Source of the DNA: Terriglobus aquaticus
Lineage (GTDB): Bacteria > Acidobacteriota > Terriglobia > Terriglobales > Acidobacteriaceae
Assembly: GCF_025685415.1 (NCBI RefSeq)
Contig: NZ_JAGSYB010000001.1
Coordinates: 1,984,001-2,048,000 of the forward strand
Direction: 5' to 3'
Length of the DNA: 64,000 nucleotides
Shown here: one piece after another, positions 61,897-64,000 of the stretch
Position numbering within the stretch: position 1 is the first letter of the stretch
Layout: every line of letters begins with the position of its first letter
Notes under the pieces: generated by a model
The model's database searches: none
The model's input: only the letters and a program-made list of their open reading frames with translations
Told to the model about the DNA's origin: nothing
Position numbers and translations under genes: made by a program

Positions 61897-64000
61897 TACT
61901 GAACCTCCAGCGTGACCGTCGCGGCATGGCTGAGCGATCCGCTGTTTGCGGTGAGCGTCAGTGTGGAAGTGGTCTGACCGGAACCGTCGTAGTAGCCGAT
62001 GCCCGCACCACAGCCTGTGGTGGACAGCAGAACGGCGGTAGCGAAGATGACTGTGGCGAGCAGGCCGGCGGCTCTGGTGCGGAGAAAACCCTGCCGCAGT
62101 CGCCTGGTGAACGGAAGCAGCAGAAGCGCGACGGCAACGACGGAGGAGCCGCGCTGGAGCGGCGAACGCTCTACCTGGCTCTTGAGCGCGGGCACGGTGA
62201 CGGCAAGTGTGACGTTCGTTGCGCCCGAGCCGCTGGCGACCGTGGAGGGCGTAAGCGTGTAGGTTGCGCCCGCGGGAAGGCCGGTAAGCGTGAAGCTGAC
62301 CGGACCAACCAGGGTGGCGGCGACGGTCGGCGAGACCGTGAAGTGGTACGTACCCACGGAGCCGCGCAGCACCGATTGCGTGCCCGATGTGTTTGCGGCC
62401 ACGGCAAGCGTGAAGTCGGCAACGACCTCCGTGACGGTGGCACTGCTGCCGGTGTAGTTCGCGTCACCGCTGTAGACGGCGGTGATGGTCTGCGATCCGG
62501 CGGGCAAGGTGTTGAGGCTGAAGGTGGCGCTTCCGGTGGCATCGACCGGGGCGCTGCCGAGCACGCTGGAGCCGCTGGTGAACTGCACGGTTCCGGACGG
62601 CGCGGGCGATCCGCCGGTGACGTGCGCGGTGAACGTAACCGCGGTGTTGAGCAGCACTGGCGTGGCTGACGAGGTGAGCGTGGTGGAGGATGTGCCGCGG
62701 GTTACGGTGATGGTCGCGGTTGCGGAGCCGCCGCGATAGTTGGTGGCGTCAGACGGGGTAAAGCTGGCGACTACCGGGTAGGTGCCGGCGGGCAGAACCG
62801 TGCCGGCGGTGATCGCCGTGCCGCCGGTGGTGTACACCAGGGTGCCGGGAACCGCTGCGCCGTTTGCGGTTGCGGTTGCATTCAGCGTTGCACCCAGAGC
62901 ATTTCCGGAGGTGACACTGCCGCCCGCGAACGTGACCGTGACGGTTGCCGGATTGACGGTGATCGTAGCGGTGGCGGAACCGGCGCGATAGGTGTTGCCG
63001 TCGGTCGGCGTGAAGGTGGCAAGGACGGTATAGGTTCCGACCGGAAGCGAGCTAGTGGCAGAGAGCGTCGTTCCGTTCGTGGTGTAGACGAAGGTGCCGG
63101 GAATCGCGGCCCCATTAGAGGTTGCGGTTGCGTTCAGGGCGCTGCCCAGGCCGGTGCCGTAGGTGGTGGTGCCGCCGGCAAAGGTGATGGTGGACGTGGT
63201 CAGGTCGCGCACGGTCAGCACCACGGAGGCGGTGACCGTGACGTTGCCGTAGTGATCGGTGTCGGTCGGGACAAAGGTGACAGTGAGCGTGGCCGGACCG
63301 ACCGGGAGTACTGTGCCCGCGGTGGGCATGTACGTGTAAGTGCCGGCGAGCGGCTGGCCGTTGGGGTCGAGCGCCACCGCGTTGAGCTGGTTCTTGCCCA
63401 GCGGCGTCCCGACATTGATCGGCGCCGGCGTGTTCCAGACCAGTTTGGCTACCGGGCGTACCGAGATGACAGTTTGGGTGAGTTGGGGCGCAGGCGCGTA
63501 GTCGGAATTGCCGGGCTGGTTGGCCGCGACAACGATGGTGCCAACGCCGGTGACGACAAGCTGATTGTTGACGATGGTTCCCGGACCGGAGAGCACGGAG
63601 AAGACAACGGGAAGTCCCGTCTGCGTCGCGGGGTTCGTAACGGTGCTAACCGCGGTGCCGATGAGCGGAATGGGTGGCACGCCGTAGTTGACGGGGCTGG
63701 GAAGCTGGCCGAAGTTCACGATGATCTGCGGTGCCGGCTGCACTACGACCTGCAGATCCTGCTGCAAGGGCAGGAAGTTGGTGTCGCCCGGGTAGCTGAG
63801 CTGGAGCTTGTAGGTACCACCGTGCAGCATGCCGAGGGGCGCGTTCTCGTCGATGCTGTTTACGCGATCGGCAGAGTTGGAGGTGCCGGTCACAACGACG
63901 TTGCCGTTGCTGTCGAACAGTGTGTAGGTGACGACTCCCGAGGGCAGAGCGATGCCGGTGCCGGAGTACTGCCCGGACAGAACGTAGGTAGCGCGAATGT
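61896..64000 (-). CDS. Ig-like repeat surface protein, N-terminus outside window
   Basis: An incomplete gene: the reading frame stays open through the window end (no stop between 63893 and 64000), so at least 700 residues are coded and the true start lies beyond. It consists of tandem bacterial Ig-like / Big_3-type domains with repeated YxGxxxYxxGSATATITV units (e.g. PADGNTYRAGSATATITVNPATVTVTFAGG). The C-terminus has LLPFTRRLRQGFLRTRAAG, a hydrophobic span, then LLSTTGCGAG and a final Ig strand. It is likely an adhesion or matrix protein. Upstream of the barrel gene, overlapping by one base. Confidence 0.85.
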   Translation of the reverse strand, partial: IRATYVLSGQYSGTGIALPSGVVTYTLFDSNGNVVVTGTSNSADRVNSIDENAPLGMLHGGTYKLQLSYPGDTNFLPLQQDLQVVVQPAPQIIVNFGQLPSPVNYGVPPIPLIGTAVSTVTNPATQTGLPVVFSVLSGPGTIVNNQLVVTGVGTIVVAANQPGNSDYAPAPQLTQTVISVRPVAKLVWNTPAPINVGTPLGKNQLNAVALDPNGQPLAGTYTYMPTAGTVLPVGPATLTVTFVPTDTDHYGNVTVTASVVLTVRDLTTSTITFAGGTTTYGTGLGSALNATATSNGAAIPGTFVYTTNGTTLSATSSLPVGTYTVLATFTPTDGNTYRAGSATATITVNPATVTVTFAGGSVTSGNALGATLNATATANGAAVPGTLVYTTGGTAITAGTVLPAGTYPVVASFTPSDATNYRGGSATATITVTRGTSSTTLTSSATPVLLNTAVTFTAHVTGGSPAPSGTVQFTSGSSVLGSAPVDATGSATFSLNTLPAGSQTITAVYSGDANYTGSSATVTEVVADFTLAVAANTSGTQSVLRGSVGTYHFTVSPTVAATLVGPVSFTLTGLPAGATYTLTPSTVASGSGATNVTLAVTVPALKSQVERSPLQRGSSVVAVALLLLPFTRRLRQGFLRTRAAGLLATVIFATAVLLSTTGCGAGIGYYDGSGQTTSTLTLTANSGSLSHAATVTLEVQ

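Overview
The window reads as ordinary chromosome of a high-GC (roughly 60-65 %) member of the Acidobacteriota, most like the Terriglobia / Acidobacteriaceae (Terriglobus, Granulicella or Edaphobacter relatives). This assignment is inferred from gene content: an Oar-type TonB-dependent receptor with a carboxypeptidase-regulatory-like N-terminus, two VWFA-related secreted proteins, a pro-kumamolisin-type S53 peptidase, an Ig-like repeat protein with an LLPF...RR tail, a UVDE endonuclease, and an interspersed repeat that reads VILSEAKDL when translated. I see no insertion sequence, prophage, CRISPR array or rRNA operon. One tRNA gene (Arg, anticodon CCG) is present.

Layout. 0-5 kb: small proteins, a PIN-domain toxin-antitoxin pair divided from a site-2 protease by a perfect 20-bp palindrome, then trpS and scpA. 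5-7.4 kb: a minus-strand run of a DnaC-like ATPase, a macro-domain hydrolase, an EF-P-like factor with the EfpL/YeiP loop, and a DUF4160/DUF2442 pair. 7.5-16.2 kb: a 50-residue peptide, rpmE, a dus gene, an aldo-keto reductase, a minus-strand DinB plus PD-(D/E)XK pair, and tldD-pmbA with an ExbD-like gene behind them. 16-24 kb: MFS exporter, a UvrC-like protein that keeps the Fe-S cysteines but lacks nuclease motifs, divergent VWA genes, an EamA permease, PPK2 and tatA. 24-28 kb: an outer-membrane barrel, glgC and several small unknowns.

28.5-35.9 kb is the glycine cleavage locus: gcvT, a divergent marR with a duplicated operator-like region, then gcvH-gcvPA, three intercalated genes (SIMPL, unknown, OsmC), gcvPB and a small acidic gene, ending at tRNA-Arg. 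36-46 kb holds a gene-free stretch with AAGTTC repeats, the large TonB receptor, DUF2237, an animal-type heme peroxidase, an ABC-F ATPase and a UVDE endonuclease with a histone-like Lys/Ala tail. 45.6-50.6 kb: S53 peptidase, DinB, bestrophin-like and trpD on the minus strand. 50.8-55.1 kb: sucCD, a PAS histidine kinase and ndk. 55-64 kb: secreted acetamidase-like enzyme, GH125 mannosidase, an M16 peptidase pair (active and inactive halves), a barrel protein, and an Ig-repeat protein cut by the window end.

Central functions (TrpRS, condensin kleisin, L31, TCA cycle, glycine cleavage, glycogen, NDK) are mixed with a large exported fraction, fitting a heterotrophic soil bacterium that degrades peptides and glycans. 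No obvious new defence island is present. The most interesting items are degenerate or fused versions of known proteins, gene order inside the gcv locus, and several operator-like or repeat DNA elements.
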